A stretch of 58,652 nucleotides of DNA, from assembly GCA_964502885.1 (NCBI GenBank), contig CAZCXU010000006.1, positions 1 through 58,652 on the forward strand, read 5' to 3'. A program made the translations under genes and the position numbers. The DNA is from XYB1-FULL-44-23 sp964502885 (GTDB taxonomy: Bacteria > Patescibacteriota > Microgenomatia > CAZETR01 > Amesbacteraceae). Under the pieces are notes generated by a model that was not told the origin of the DNA, did not search any database, and saw only the letters and a list, made by a program, of their open reading frames with translations. Of this stretch, positions 25,851-33,249 are shown in pieces (positions within the stretch are counted from its first letter, which is position 1; each line of letters begins with the position of its first letter).

Positions 25851-25860
25851 GACTGTTTTT
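25842..25860 (+). terminator. Possible terminator of the tRNA-Gln array
   Basis: The palindrome GTCAAGCTTGAC is followed by TGTTTTTT. The stem is short, so this is a weak terminator at best; the same palindrome also belongs to the repeated tRNA flank. Confidence 0.3.
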
Positions 25861-25872
25861 TACTAGATATTC

Positions 25873-26217
25873 ATGACCGAAGGAAATAAATATCTGGCGG
25901 TAGAGCTGTTTAATCCGGCTGTCATTACTGTTGCAATCAATAGTGCTTTGCGAGCGATAGTTGAGGCCCTTAACAACCCTGGGGATAGACAGGTTTTAAA
26001 TGAGTTTGAATCGGCTCCTGATGCTGCGACCAATGCTGTCACTGCCGCAGTTTTAGGTCCCAGTAGAAGACTTACCGACGATGAAAACGATTTGTACATT
26101 AAGCTAAAGCGGAAGAAACTACGCGAAACCTCAAGTGGTTGTTTTTTGCGGATGAAATTGAGTGATGATGAGGAGCGGGTTTACGATGAGTTGGAAGCAA
26201 AAGCAGACGGGCGATAA
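25873..26217 (+). CDS. Hypothetical protein, 114 aa
   Basis: 114 aa, no membrane segment, mainly helical with an acidic-basic C-terminus (LTDDENDLYIKLKRKKL, LSDDEERVYDELEAKADGR). The two LxDDExxxYxxLxxK-type stretches (about 68-80 and 96-110) are similar to each other and may be a short internal repeat. No family was recognised. It follows the tRNA-Gln array directly and converges on the 304-aa gene with a 6-nt gap. Confidence 0.5.
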   Translation: MTEGNKYLAVELFNPAVITVAINSALRAIVEALNNPGDRQVLNEFESAPDAATNAVTAAVLGPSRRLTDDENDLYIKLKRKKLRETSSGCFLRMKLSDDEERVYDELEAKADGR

Positions 26218-26223
26218 GTGGAA

Positions 26224-27138
26224 TTACTTGATAGTCGTGGTGACGCGTCCTGGAGATCGGGGGTTGTTGTATTCAAGTACCCTTGCCTGTTTCCATGCCG
26301 GAGAGAATCGGGAAGTGACCGCGGTGGCAATTAAGGTTTTATTTTTGGATTTGAAGTCGTATACAAATAATTCTGTTTTGTCATCAGTCTGTTTGTATTT
26401 TTCATATTCCTCATAGTTTTTGAAGTCGGGCAAGGTACTGTAGGCAAGTAACTCGCTTTCGGGATTGAATACATACTCAACTTTGATATTGAAACTGCGC
26501 AAGTTGTGGTTTGTAAGTTTTGACGTTTGGGTGTTTATTTCTAAAGCAGCGGTGAGACCTGGGCCATCTGTAGTGGAAACCCACAGGTTATCTTTGGACC
26601 AGCCTAGTAGGGACATTTCCACTCCAGGCAGAGTTAATGAAAAAAGACTTTTTGAAGCTACTTCCGGAACCACACGATAAATGGAGACCTGTCCTGGAGA
26701 AAAAACTGCGGCAAAATTTCCACTATCAGAGATGCTGAAATGCATATTTGGTGCAGACGCAACTTTTACGCCCAGTAACTGTTTGTCATATCTCCATAAT
26801 TCGTCGGGCGATTTTCCTGACGAGTCGAAACGGCGGATAACATACAGATATCCGTGTTTAAATATGGCGGGCCGCGTGTGTCCGGAAATGACGTTGGCGA
26901 TTTTACCAAATTCGTGAGCAGCACTAGTTTTTGCATCGGATAGAACTATCCGTGTCTCTACTTCAGAGACAGTATTCAGATTGACTGAATAATCAGCATT
27001 GGGATTGTATTCTTTTGGCTGAATAGCGACTGAATCTGTAGCGGTGCTCTTTTTGGGAGGGGAGAGAAATCCATACTCTCTGTGGGCAAGCATTCCCATC
27101 AAAATAACAATGCCTGCCGATACCAGGATTTTACGCAT
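26224..27138 (-). CDS. Membrane-anchored beta-propeller-like protein, unknown
   Basis: 304 aa. An N-terminal hydrophobic segment (about 3-18) anchors a predicted extracytoplasmic domain with repeated strand patterns such as YLYVIRRFDSSGK, FSISDSGNFAAVFSPGQVSIY, LGWSKDNLWVSTTDG and FNPESELLAYST, which suggest a WD40/TolB-like propeller, though no exact repeat family is clear. TATAAT lies 5 nt before the ATG, a likely leaderless start. It is divergent from the VIT-family gene. Confidence 0.6.
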   Translation of the reverse strand: MRKILVSAGIVILMGMLAHREYGFLSPPKKSTATDSVAIQPKEYNPNADYSVNLNTVSEVETRIVLSDAKTSAAHEFGKIANVISGHTRPAIFKHGYLYVIRRFDSSGKSPDELWRYDKQLLGVKVASAPNMHFSISDSGNFAAVFSPGQVSIYRVVPEVASKSLFSLTLPGVEMSLLGWSKDNLWVSTTDGPGLTAALEINTQTSKLTNHNLRSFNIKVEYVFNPESELLAYSTLPDFKNYEEYEKYKQTDDKTELFVYDFKSKNKTLIATAVTSRFSPAWKQARVLEYNNPRSPGRVTTTIK

Positions 27139-27149
27139 GATTAATTATA
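27139..27149 (-). promoter_or_regulatory. -10 element 5 nt before the 304-aa gene
   Basis: TATAAT on the minus strand (27149-27144) is followed by TAATC and the ATG at 27138. This spacing predicts initiation at or next to the start codon. Confidence 0.5.
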
Positions 27150-27219
27150 TATCGATATTTGCTCTTTCGTGTACTGGCCGAATGATAAGTGTGGTGGTAT
27201 CCTTTCTATACGGAGGTTT

Positions 27220-27717
27220 ATGAATCGGAAGCTGGCTAGAAAGTTGGTGTGGAATTTTACTTTTGGAGTGGAGGATAGTTTGGTTTCAACTGTGGGATTG
27301 GTGTCGGGCATTGCGGCGGGTGGTGTAGAAGGGCCGAAAATATTTCTGACCGGATCGGTGCTAATTGTAGTGGAGGCGTTGTCGATGGCTGTGGGCAGTT
27401 TTATGTCTGATCAAACCGCTGAGGAATACTTACTGCATAAAGAAGTCCCCATGTCCAAATCTGTCCCCGGAGCTGCAATTATGTTTGTATCATATTTATT
27501 ATCCGGACTGATTCCGATTATCCCATATTTAACCCTGCCTCAGGATAAGGCATTTGGAGTGTCAATTTCGATCACTGCTTTATCACTGTTTGTTCTTGGC
27601 GTATTTAACGGATGGCAGTCGAGAATCAATCCTGTATGGTCGGGGTTAAGGATGATTGGATTCGGATCATTGGCTATAGTGGGTGGAGTACTGGTGGGTA
27701 GGTATCTGGGAAGTTAG
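27220..27717 (+). CDS. VIT1/CCC1-family membrane protein
   Basis: 165 aa from the ATG at 27220, chosen because GGAGG stands 4 nt upstream; this is one of the few clear Shine-Dalgarno starts here. The N-terminal FTFGVEDSLVSTVGLVSGIAAGG is the hallmark of the VIT/CCC1 family (Fe2+/Mn2+ transporters), followed by VVEALSMAVGSFMSDQTAEEYL and three more hydrophobic helices. The family moves Fe2+ or Mn2+ across membranes by H+ antiport in eukaryotic vacuoles; bacterial members are less studied. The stop overlaps the convergent thioredoxin gene by 4 nt. Confidence 0.85.
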   Translation: MNRKLARKLVWNFTFGVEDSLVSTVGLVSGIAAGGVEGPKIFLTGSVLIVVEALSMAVGSFMSDQTAEEYLLHKEVPMSKSVPGAAIMFVSYLLSGLIPIIPYLTLPQDKAFGVSISITALSLFVLGVFNGWQSRINPVWSGLRMIGFGSLAIVGGVLVGRYLGS

Positions 27718-28088
27718 ATACCGGAAAGTTGACATGAGGTCTTTTCGGCAATTTTTTCCAAAGACATTTCACCTTCGACTCTTGATCCGTCTGAAAACTC
27801 CCAAGTCGGATAACCTTCTATTTTTTTCTCGATACAGAGCTGGGCCTGCTCCGGACATTCGACGTATTTGATGTTTTCAAAACTCTCCCCAAATTTTTGT
27901 TTTTGGCTCTGACAATGCGGACACCAGGCCGCTCCATACATGACTGCCCCCCTATCGGTTACGCATTTGGCAAATTCTTCCAAGTTTGAGTATCGTGTGC
28001 CCGACGCATTACCAGTGATTAGTAATACACCCCCCACCAATGCTATTAGCGATATCAATACAATGGAAACGGTAACTTTTTTATCCAT
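27714..28088 (-). CDS. Membrane-anchored thioredoxin-like protein (CPHC)
   Basis: 124 aa. An N-terminal transmembrane segment (about 6-25) places the thioredoxin-like domain outside. The active site is WCPHC (Cys56 and Cys59), the CPHC form found in DsbA and in thioredoxin domains attached to VKOR-type proteins; GYPTWEF carries the cis-Pro. Two or three further cysteines (Cys42, and those in VECPEQAQLC) may form a structural disulfide. It should exchange disulfides on exported proteins and is probably reduced by the CcdA homologue encoded upstream. The gene follows the 175-aa gene after 3 nt. Confidence 0.84.
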   Translation of the reverse strand: MDKKVTVSIVLISLIALVGGVLLITGNASGTRYSNLEEFAKCVTDRGAVMYGAAWCPHCQSQKQKFGESFENIKYVECPEQAQLCIEKKIEGYPTWEFSDGSRVEGEMSLEKIAEKTSCQLSGI

Positions 28089-28091
28089 TTA

Positions 28092-28619
28092 TTACTCTTT
28101 GCAGCAGTCCACCAGCCCTGTAACAATGTCTGTCATTGACCAGGGTTTTTTGACATCAGGAGCTGATTTTGATAATGAGTTGGGGTCAATTTTTTTTACT
28201 CCTTCAAGAGAAACCAGTTTCAGACGAATACCCCAAAAAAGAGAATAGACTTCGTAAGCGAGTGCAAAAGTGTCTTTGGATTCTTTTGTTTTGCCGTCAG
28301 TTTGTAATTTAGTAGCAACTTCCATAATGCGCATGGTTGCAGCTAAAAGATGCTTTGATATACACCAGGTTTCTCCTTCGTGCTTGTCAATCATGCGACC
28401 TAATAGTTTTTTGCGAATCTCGCGGGTAGTCTGCAGCAGATCGAGATATTCATCCTTACCAGTTTTTTGGGAAGTAAAAAAGAAATGCTCTTCGAGGCTG
28501 ATTAGATTCATTATCGCAATGCTTAAATCTTCTTCCATGGATAGATCAAAGGCTGAGCCTTTTTTCAGCTCTTCTACCTTTTGCATCAATGACTTGAACT
28601 GATCTTTTGGAGTGGACAT
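28092..28619 (-). CDS. Helical protein between ccdA and thioredoxin genes, unknown
   Basis: 175 aa, soluble, mostly alpha-helical (FKSLMQKVEELKKGSAF, DLSIAIMNLISLEEHFF, TFALAYEVYSLFWGIRLKL). Patterns such as EEHFFFTSQKTGKDEYL, WCISKHLLAATMRIMEVA and the terminal VDCCKE are notable: His, Asp, Glu and Cys residues could bind a metal or a partner. No family was recognised. It is in an operon with ccdA upstream (4 nt) and thioredoxin downstream (3 nt), so a link to the redox pathway is plausible. It has no signal peptide, so it should act in the cytoplasm. Confidence 0.6.
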   Translation of the reverse strand: MSTPKDQFKSLMQKVEELKKGSAFDLSMEEDLSIAIMNLISLEEHFFFTSQKTGKDEYLDLLQTTREIRKKLLGRMIDKHEGETWCISKHLLAATMRIMEVATKLQTDGKTKESKDTFALAYEVYSLFWGIRLKLVSLEGVKKIDPNSLSKSAPDVKKPWSMTDIVTGLVDCCKE

Positions 28620-28623
28620 GAAT

Positions 28624-29292
28624 TTAGAGGAAGAATATCACAATTCCCAAAATAAGCGTAGAGAGAGCAGCAATCAGATTGGCTTTGCGTGAGTGGTGTT
28701 TTCTAGCTGTATAAATTTTATCCATGATTGAAGTTTGTGAAGCGGCGATCACTATGGCAACAAGCGGCGATATAAAAATCAGGTTGTAATAAATTAGATA
28801 CAGGAAACCCTGGCTGATGGTTGAATTGTCGTGAAGCAGAGTCAAAATCATAAGATATGGCCCTCCGGTACATGGAAACTCAAACAAGCCAACAAGCACA
28901 CCAAGCAAAAAGATTGAGGGCAGAGTTGCGGAGTGCATGAGGACTGCTAATCGCGGCTTGATGATTGATGGAATGGCCAGACGAATGGGAAAATTGGGTA
29001 TGTATATCTCGGCCAGGTTTATCAGGCTGGTAATGATTAGTATTAAACTTCCGATTTTAGAAAGGGCACGAGGAATACCAAATAATGACAATGCGGATAA
29101 TGCTCCCACACCTATCAACACATAGGTAATAAAGATCCCCAATACATACAGACCGGATACGGTGATAATCCGCTTTCGGCTAGAATTGAGGCTGACAAGA
29201 AACCCCAGGGTGAGAAATAGAACGGATATCGCGCAAGGATTTACGCTGTCTGCCAAAGCGGCTATTGTGACTGCCGGAAGTGTCAATTGCAT
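28624..29292 (-). CDS. ccdA: CcdA/DsbD-like transmembrane thiol electron transporter
   Basis: 222 aa with about six transmembrane helices. The two redox cysteines of the CcdA/DsbD family are present: Cys20 in SVNPCAIS and Cys141 in FEFPCTGGPYL. Such proteins move reducing power from cytoplasmic thioredoxin to periplasmic or exported thioredoxin-like proteins. Length is typical of CcdA. The first gene of the operon ccdA - 175-aa protein - thioredoxin, which forms a complete extracytoplasmic thiol-reducing chain. Upstream is the hsp20 terminator hairpin; a TAGAAT hexamer lies 10 nt before the ATG. Confidence 0.9.
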   Translation of the reverse strand: MQLTLPAVTIAALADSVNPCAISVLFLTLGFLVSLNSSRKRIITVSGLYVLGIFITYVLIGVGALSALSLFGIPRALSKIGSLILIITSLINLAEIYIPNFPIRLAIPSIIKPRLAVLMHSATLPSIFLLGVLVGLFEFPCTGGPYLMILTLLHDNSTISQGFLYLIYYNLIFISPLVAIVIAASQTSIMDKIYTARKHHSRKANLIAALSTLILGIVIFFL

Positions 29293-29310
29293 ATTGAGGG
29301 TTATTCTAAT

Positions 29311-29344
29311 ATATTCTGCCGGACGTTACATCCGGCAGAAATAT
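29311..29344 (-). terminator. Hairpin after hsp20, probable terminator
   Basis: TTCTGCCGGA (29314-29323) and TCCGGCAGAA (29331-29340) form a perfect 10-bp stem with a 7-nt loop, extended by A-T pairs on both sides. It lies between hsp20 and ccdA. The following tract (TATATTAG on the minus strand) is only moderately T-rich. Confidence 0.5.
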
Positions 29345-29373
29345 ATCTGTCCATTACGATAAACAAGGTCAGA

Positions 29374-29811
29374 TTACGATTTCTTATCTGAGCTTGTAAT
29401 GCTTATCTTTTTGGGTTGGGAAACCGGTGACTTGGCGAATTTTATGCTCATTACGCCATGCTGGTAGATTGCCTCCGGTTCTACTTTTGGATCAAGGTCT
29501 CCGGGCACAGCTATCCTGTATGAAAAGGAGCTTGTTGAGCGACGATAATATTTGCGCTTTTTCTCAGACTCCTGTTCTGAGGTTTCACCTTTTACCCAAA
29601 GATACCCTTTGTCAAAAGTGATATCGATGTCTTTTTCTTTTACTCCCGGAAGAGCGGCGGTCACATAGACATGGGTATCATCTTCTGAAAGTGACAACCC
29701 ACTAGGAACACTTGAAAGACTTGTCAGGTCTTCCTCCTCATCCCCGAAAGCGGGCGGGATCCGGAAAGTGGGAAAACTCCAGAAATTTGAAGGAATTAAG
29801 TCAAATGCCAT
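29374..29811 (-). CDS. Small heat-shock protein Hsp20
   Basis: 145 aa from the ATG at 29811, preceded by a strong GGAGGTGA Shine-Dalgarno site 7 nt upstream; a longer in-frame start at 29832 overlaps that site and is unlikely. The alpha-crystallin domain is clear (THVYVTAALPGVKEKDIDIT, LWVKGETSEQESEKKRKYYRRSTSSFSYRI-type strands, and GVMSIKFAK) with the conserved A-x-x-x-n-G-v-L region altered to HGVMSIKFAK. It prevents aggregation of unfolded proteins. The promoter carries a CIRCE element, so repression by HrcA is expected. It is probably transcribed alone. Confidence 0.93.
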   Translation of the reverse strand: MAFDLIPSNFWSFPTFRIPPAFGDEEEDLTSLSSVPSGLSLSEDDTHVYVTAALPGVKEKDIDITFDKGYLWVKGETSEQESEKKRKYYRRSTSSFSYRIAVPGDLDPKVEPEAIYQHGVMSIKFAKSPVSQPKKISITSSDKKS

Positions 29812-29849
29812 TTTGTTGTCACCTCCTTTCAATCAGTTAAAATTCTTAA

Positions 29850-29876
29850 CTGGCACTCTTATATCACGAGTGCTAA
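29850..29876 (-). promoter_or_regulatory. CIRCE operator (HrcA-binding site)
   Basis: CTGGCACTC - 9 nt - GAGTGCTAA, compared with the consensus TTAGCACTC-N9-GAGTGCTAA: the right arm is perfect, the left arm matches 7 of 9, the spacer is exactly 9. It overlaps the -10 region of hsp20. HrcA itself is not in this window. Confidence 0.88.
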
Positions 29877-29887
29877 GAGGGTGTCAA
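29858..29887 (-). promoter_or_regulatory. Sigma-70-type promoter of hsp20
   Basis: On the minus strand TTGACA (29887-29882) and TATAAG (29863-29858) are separated by 18 nt. The CIRCE operator covers the -10. This mRNA has a leader with a Shine-Dalgarno site, unlike many other starts here. Confidence 0.75.
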
Positions 29888-29893
29888 GAGGGT

Positions 29894-31255
29894 TTAGCGT
29901 GAAATGGAAAATGATTTGGGATAGAAGAGAAAAATCGCGGGAACTTCTTCTACCAGATACTTCTGAAAGTCCTGATATACCTTTTTCCTCTCTTCCTGAT
30001 TGTAACTTTTACGACCGTCCTCCAACAGCTTGTCAATGCGGGGGCTGGTAAGTCCTGTCAGGTTGCTGGAAGTTTGGGTAGAATGCCAGAGATTGTACTG
30101 ATCAGGGTCTTTGGGTATGGCCTGAGCAATAAGAAGAGCGTCAAATTGAGACGGAATTTCCGTAACGACCGAAATATCAGTTTTTACCCCCAATCTTTCC
30201 CAATCGATTTTGATTTGCTCTGCGACTGACAAATAGGCAGGAACCGTATGTAATGTGATAGTTTCCGGCTTTTTCTCGACTTTTTTCAACAGTTCCTGTG
30301 CGCGTTTGAGGTCATAATCATATTTTTTTACTTCGGGGTAATAAGCCCAACTGGTGGGTCCAACGGGTCCATTCGCACGATAATCAAAGATTGATTTGTT
30401 GGTAGCGTAGGACAATGCCGTGCGAAAAGATTTTCCGGAAGCTCCTGAAAACAAGGCTCCTTCAGTATTGAAGAATATGGCAACAAACTTACTGACAGAA
30501 GCTGTTGAAGTGATAGTGGCACTTGGCCATTCGGCTAAATCCCCCACCTCCAATATTTCATGAATTTGGCTGATCAAACCAAGTTTAAAGGCTGTACGAG
30601 CGATCTGTGGCGTAGCGTAAAATTTGTAAACCAAAACCGGAAGGCGAGATCTTTTGTCAATTGGACTTAGGGTGAGCAATTCCAATAATTGCCCGTTGGT
30701 CTTAAACGATTCCAAACGATAGCTGCCTACACCCAATACGCGGGTTTGCGACAACAGGCGGGATGTTTTAAGGTTCAAAACCGGTTTGGAGAGCAGGGTG
30801 GGAAGAGGCGCAAAGGGATCTTTCAGTTTAAAAACCAAATGTGAGCTGTCGGGATATTCTATGACAGCATCCTTGAATTGATACTTGATATCAGAACTTA
30901 CGACTTTGGTACCATCATGCCAATGAAGAGTAGGGTCTAGAGTGAAAATAACTGTTTTACCGTTATCAGCAATTTCCCAAGAAGTGGCTAACCCTGGCCC
31001 CGGAACCCCGAACTCATCTACTGAAGTCAGCCCGACACTTATTTTTTCCAGGACAGTGGTGGGGAGGTCGGTAAGACTGTATCTGCCGACTATACCGATT
31101 TTTGTGGTGAAGCGAAACGGGGGTAGTTGGGAAATAATGTGCGGCGCAAAGAAAAATGCCGCTACGGATAGAACTGCTCCTGCAAGTATGAATAATGAGT
31201 ACTTAGAGGTAAGCGCCACAGCAAAGCGAAAGTAAAAACGAAGTCTTTTATACAT
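29894..31255 (-). CDS. Peptide/solute ABC transporter substrate-binding protein (SBP_bac_5)
   Basis: 453 aa. An N-terminal membrane anchor (about 20-38) is followed by a family 5 extracellular binding protein of the DppA/OppA type: ATSWEIADNGKTVIFTLDP and LHWHDGTKVVSSDIKYQF are the usual N-lobe signature, and WERLGVKTDISVVTEIPSQFDALL and LLEDGRKSYNQEERKKVYQDFQK are typical of the C-lobe. It would bind peptides or related solutes outside the membrane. The protein is shorter than E. coli OppA (about 540 aa). No permease or ATPase genes of the transporter lie nearby. It ends shortly before the hsp20 promoter. Confidence 0.85.
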   Translation of the reverse strand: MYKRLRFYFRFAVALTSKYSLFILAGAVLSVAAFFFAPHIISQLPPFRFTTKIGIVGRYSLTDLPTTVLEKISVGLTSVDEFGVPGPGLATSWEIADNGKTVIFTLDPTLHWHDGTKVVSSDIKYQFKDAVIEYPDSSHLVFKLKDPFAPLPTLLSKPVLNLKTSRLLSQTRVLGVGSYRLESFKTNGQLLELLTLSPIDKRSRLPVLVYKFYATPQIARTAFKLGLISQIHEILEVGDLAEWPSATITSTASVSKFVAIFFNTEGALFSGASGKSFRTALSYATNKSIFDYRANGPVGPTSWAYYPEVKKYDYDLKRAQELLKKVEKKPETITLHTVPAYLSVAEQIKIDWERLGVKTDISVVTEIPSQFDALLIAQAIPKDPDQYNLWHSTQTSSNLTGLTSPRIDKLLEDGRKSYNQEERKKVYQDFQKYLVEEVPAIFLFYPKSFSISR

Positions 31256-31281
31256 GTGCGGGCAATTTTTTGGATAACCAA

Positions 31282-31491
31282 TCAGATCAACTGAATGACT
31301 ATGGAAACAATGACAAAAACTATTGCCGCAACGATTGTCATTCTGAATACAACAAATTCAACTCCCCTCTTGGAGTGATAAGTACCCTGGCCAAACGCAC
31401 GCCCCAGACCGGTACCTTTAGCCTGAAGCAGGATCAGAGTCGATACAAGTATTGATAAAAGTATTTGTACAATGGTAAGCGTTTGTTTCAC
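31282..31491 (-). CDS. secG: Preprotein translocase subunit SecG
   Basis: 69 aa from a GTG at 31491; an earlier in-frame GTG at 31509 lies upstream of a perfect TATAAT and would not be transcribed from it. The two-helix SecG pattern is clear: QTLTIVQILLSILVSTLILL, the conserved loop QAKGTGLGRAFGQG, and a second helix (RMTIVAAIVFVIVSIVIQLI). SecG is the accessory subunit of the SecYEG channel. It is flanked by the binding protein gene and the holin-like gene in the same direction. TATAAT stands 6 nt before the GTG, predicting a leaderless mRNA. Confidence 0.88.
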   Translation of the reverse strand: MKQTLTIVQILLSILVSTLILLQAKGTGLGRAFGQGTYHSKRGVEFVVFRMTIVAAIVFVIVSIVIQLI

Positions 31492-31503
31492 AACGGTATT
31501 ATA
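31492..31503 (-). promoter_or_regulatory. -10 element 6 nt before the secG start
   Basis: Consensus TATAAT on the minus strand (31503-31498) followed by ACCGTT and the GTG. Initiation 6-7 nt downstream would place the first transcribed base at the start codon. Confidence 0.6.
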
Positions 31504-31518
31504 CCGCACCGGACGACT

Positions 31519-31929
31519 TTAATCCTGAAAAAGCCAGTAGATAAAGTGAAATACTGAAGTCAGTGCAATTGTGACCAGAATAAATGCACCAAAAGCGGAG
31601 AATTGGATGGGTGGAATAATCAAATAACCCAGGTCGAGTCTTTGCGACACAAAGGCGTGAATTTTCAAATTGGGAACGATGAGGGTGACTAAATACAGAC
31701 AGGCCAGATTCGCCACCCAGCGGAATGTGCCAAGCGTTACCAGATGGACGGGTAGCAATAGCAAATTAATCAGCGGTCGAACAAAGAGATTAGTCAAAGA
31801 AATAAGAACAGCCGCCGTGATCAGGGTTTGAATTCCTCCCACATAAGAAATCACCCCCGATAGCAACTGGATAACAATATAGATTCCGGCTAGATTTATA
31901 GAAAGAGAACGCAGCGCCAGTCTGACCAT
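31519..31929 (-). CDS. Phage-holin-family (superfamily IV, YvlD-like) membrane protein
   Basis: 136 aa with four transmembrane helices and the signature LFVRPLINLLLLPVHLVTLGTF of the phage_holin_4_2/YvlD family (N-x-x-x-x-P-x-x-x-x-x-P-x-x-x-x-x-G). These are small integral membrane proteins in many bacteria; despite the name most are not phage-encoded and have no established function. It lies between uvrC and secG in the same direction. No phage genes are nearby. Confidence 0.8.
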   Translation of the reverse strand: MVRLALRSLSINLAGIYIVIQLLSGVISYVGGIQTLITAAVLISLTNLFVRPLINLLLLPVHLVTLGTFRWVANLACLYLVTLIVPNLKIHAFVSQRLDLGYLIIPPIQFSAFGAFILVTIALTSVFHFIYWLFQD

Positions 31930-31947
31930 CGGTAGGTACAGTATATG

Positions 31948-33249
31948 TCAACTGACCAGTTTCTTCGACCTGAGTTTGTGGTGAAGCCTGCGGCTAAACC
32001 GATGAGCCTCATCCCGCAACTGCTGCAGAAGGTGCAATCCCGGGAAATTATCCGGGGGGGTAATTTCTTTAAAGTCATCTTCTGCCGGAATAATGATTGT
32101 CTCAAACTGTTTTGCCAGAGAAATTACCGGGATTTCTTTCAAAAATTCGTAGTTGTTTTTGAAAATTGATAATTGTGGTTTACCTCCGTCCAATACAACC
32201 AAGTCGGGTTTGGGCCAATCTGCGTTTTTGAAACGTCGAGTGAGAACTTCCCACATCATATCTACGTCGCTATCAGACTGGGCGTATTTGATACGAAAGT
32301 GGCGATAGAGGGAATGGACTAATTCTCCGTTTATGGCCACTACCATGCTACCGGTGGCACTATCACCCCGCAAATGTGCCATGTCATACATTTCAATGCG
32401 TCCGAGACGCGGAGGCAAATCCATACCAGCTTCAGTCAGTAGGTTTCTGAGGGAGTCGATCAGTCGTAAGTTTTTATCTTCAACCAGATTGGGGTTTTCC
32501 AGGTATTCATCTGGCTCTGTTGGCCGGTTTTGTAACGATTCCAGAGCCTGAAGATGGTCTCTGATGATAACAGCCTCTTCAAACTTTTGTTCACGGGAAA
32601 GCTGAAGCATCTGCTTTTGAAGTTTTTTGGCGACGGAGGCAAAGCGACTGGTAAGCAGCAATCTGAGTCGGGAAATGTTTTTCCGGTAGATAGCTTTTGC
32701 GACTGGATTATCGGAGCTGCCGGGACAGGGCTGGCATAAACCTATATGTGAGTAGAAACAGGCACGTCTGACCGGGCGCGGCGCCAGACAGTATGGTGCA
32801 ACGCGACGCAGCTGTTTTAGGATGCGCTTTGGTATCAATCCATTTAGAAATGGTCCGGCTATTGCCCCCTGACTTTCGTGATTGAGTATTGGCCGCGGGT
32901 ACGCCTCTTTTGAGATGTGAATGTAATAAGGGGCTTTGTCATCCTTTGAGGATATATTGAATGGGGGTTTGAATTTTTTGATAAGACGGCTTTCAAGCAG
33001 GAGAGCTTCAGTTTCCGAAAGGACTTTTATGGTCTCGATGGAGCGAATATTTTGGACCAAAAGAGAAGTCTTGGCCCCCAGATGAATGGGCGACTGAAAA
33101 TAGGACCGAATACGATTTTTAAGGTTTTTGGCCTTACCGATGTAGATGACCTGAGCGTTTTCGTTTTTGTAGATGTAAACTCCAGGCGTGTTGGGCAAAA
33201 GCCGCTGATAATAAGAATATACTGCTGATGGCGAAGATAATGAGCGCAT
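31948..33249 (-). CDS. uvrC: Excinuclease ABC subunit C, short form
   Basis: 433 aa. The N-terminal GIY-YIG nuclease domain (about 20-95: GVYIYKNENAQVIYIGKAKN, LKNRIRSYF) makes the 3' incision; a UVR motif (about 205-240, EQKFEEAVIIRDHLQALE) binds UvrB; the C-terminal RNase H-like domain (EMYDMAHLRGDSATGSMVV, LVVLDGGKPQL, RDEAHRFSRRLHHKLR) makes the 5' incision. The protein stops there, so the terminal helix-hairpin-helix domain of usual 600-aa UvrC is missing. The start lies 116 nt inside the upstream membrane-protein gene; no later ATG fits the GIY-YIG domain, though a TTG at codon 18 is possible. UvrA and UvrB are encoded nearby. Confidence 0.93.
   Translation of the reverse strand: MRSLSSPSAVYSYYQRLLPNTPGVYIYKNENAQVIYIGKAKNLKNRIRSYFQSPIHLGAKTSLLVQNIRSIETIKVLSETEALLLESRLIKKFKPPFNISSKDDKAPYYIHISKEAYPRPILNHESQGAIAGPFLNGLIPKRILKQLRRVAPYCLAPRPVRRACFYSHIGLCQPCPGSSDNPVAKAIYRKNISRLRLLLTSRFASVAKKLQKQMLQLSREQKFEEAVIIRDHLQALESLQNRPTEPDEYLENPNLVEDKNLRLIDSLRNLLTEAGMDLPPRLGRIEMYDMAHLRGDSATGSMVVAINGELVHSLYRHFRIKYAQSDSDVDMMWEVLTRRFKNADWPKPDLVVLDGGKPQLSIFKNNYEFLKEIPVISLAKQFETIIIPAEDDFKEITPPDNFPGLHLLQQLRDEAHRFSRRLHHKLRSKKLVS

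Noticed and set aside
26162..26416. 84-aa plus-strand ORF overlapping the 304-aa gene
   Set aside because: Low-complexity product and overlap with two better frames; it is a shadow of the propeller-like gene.
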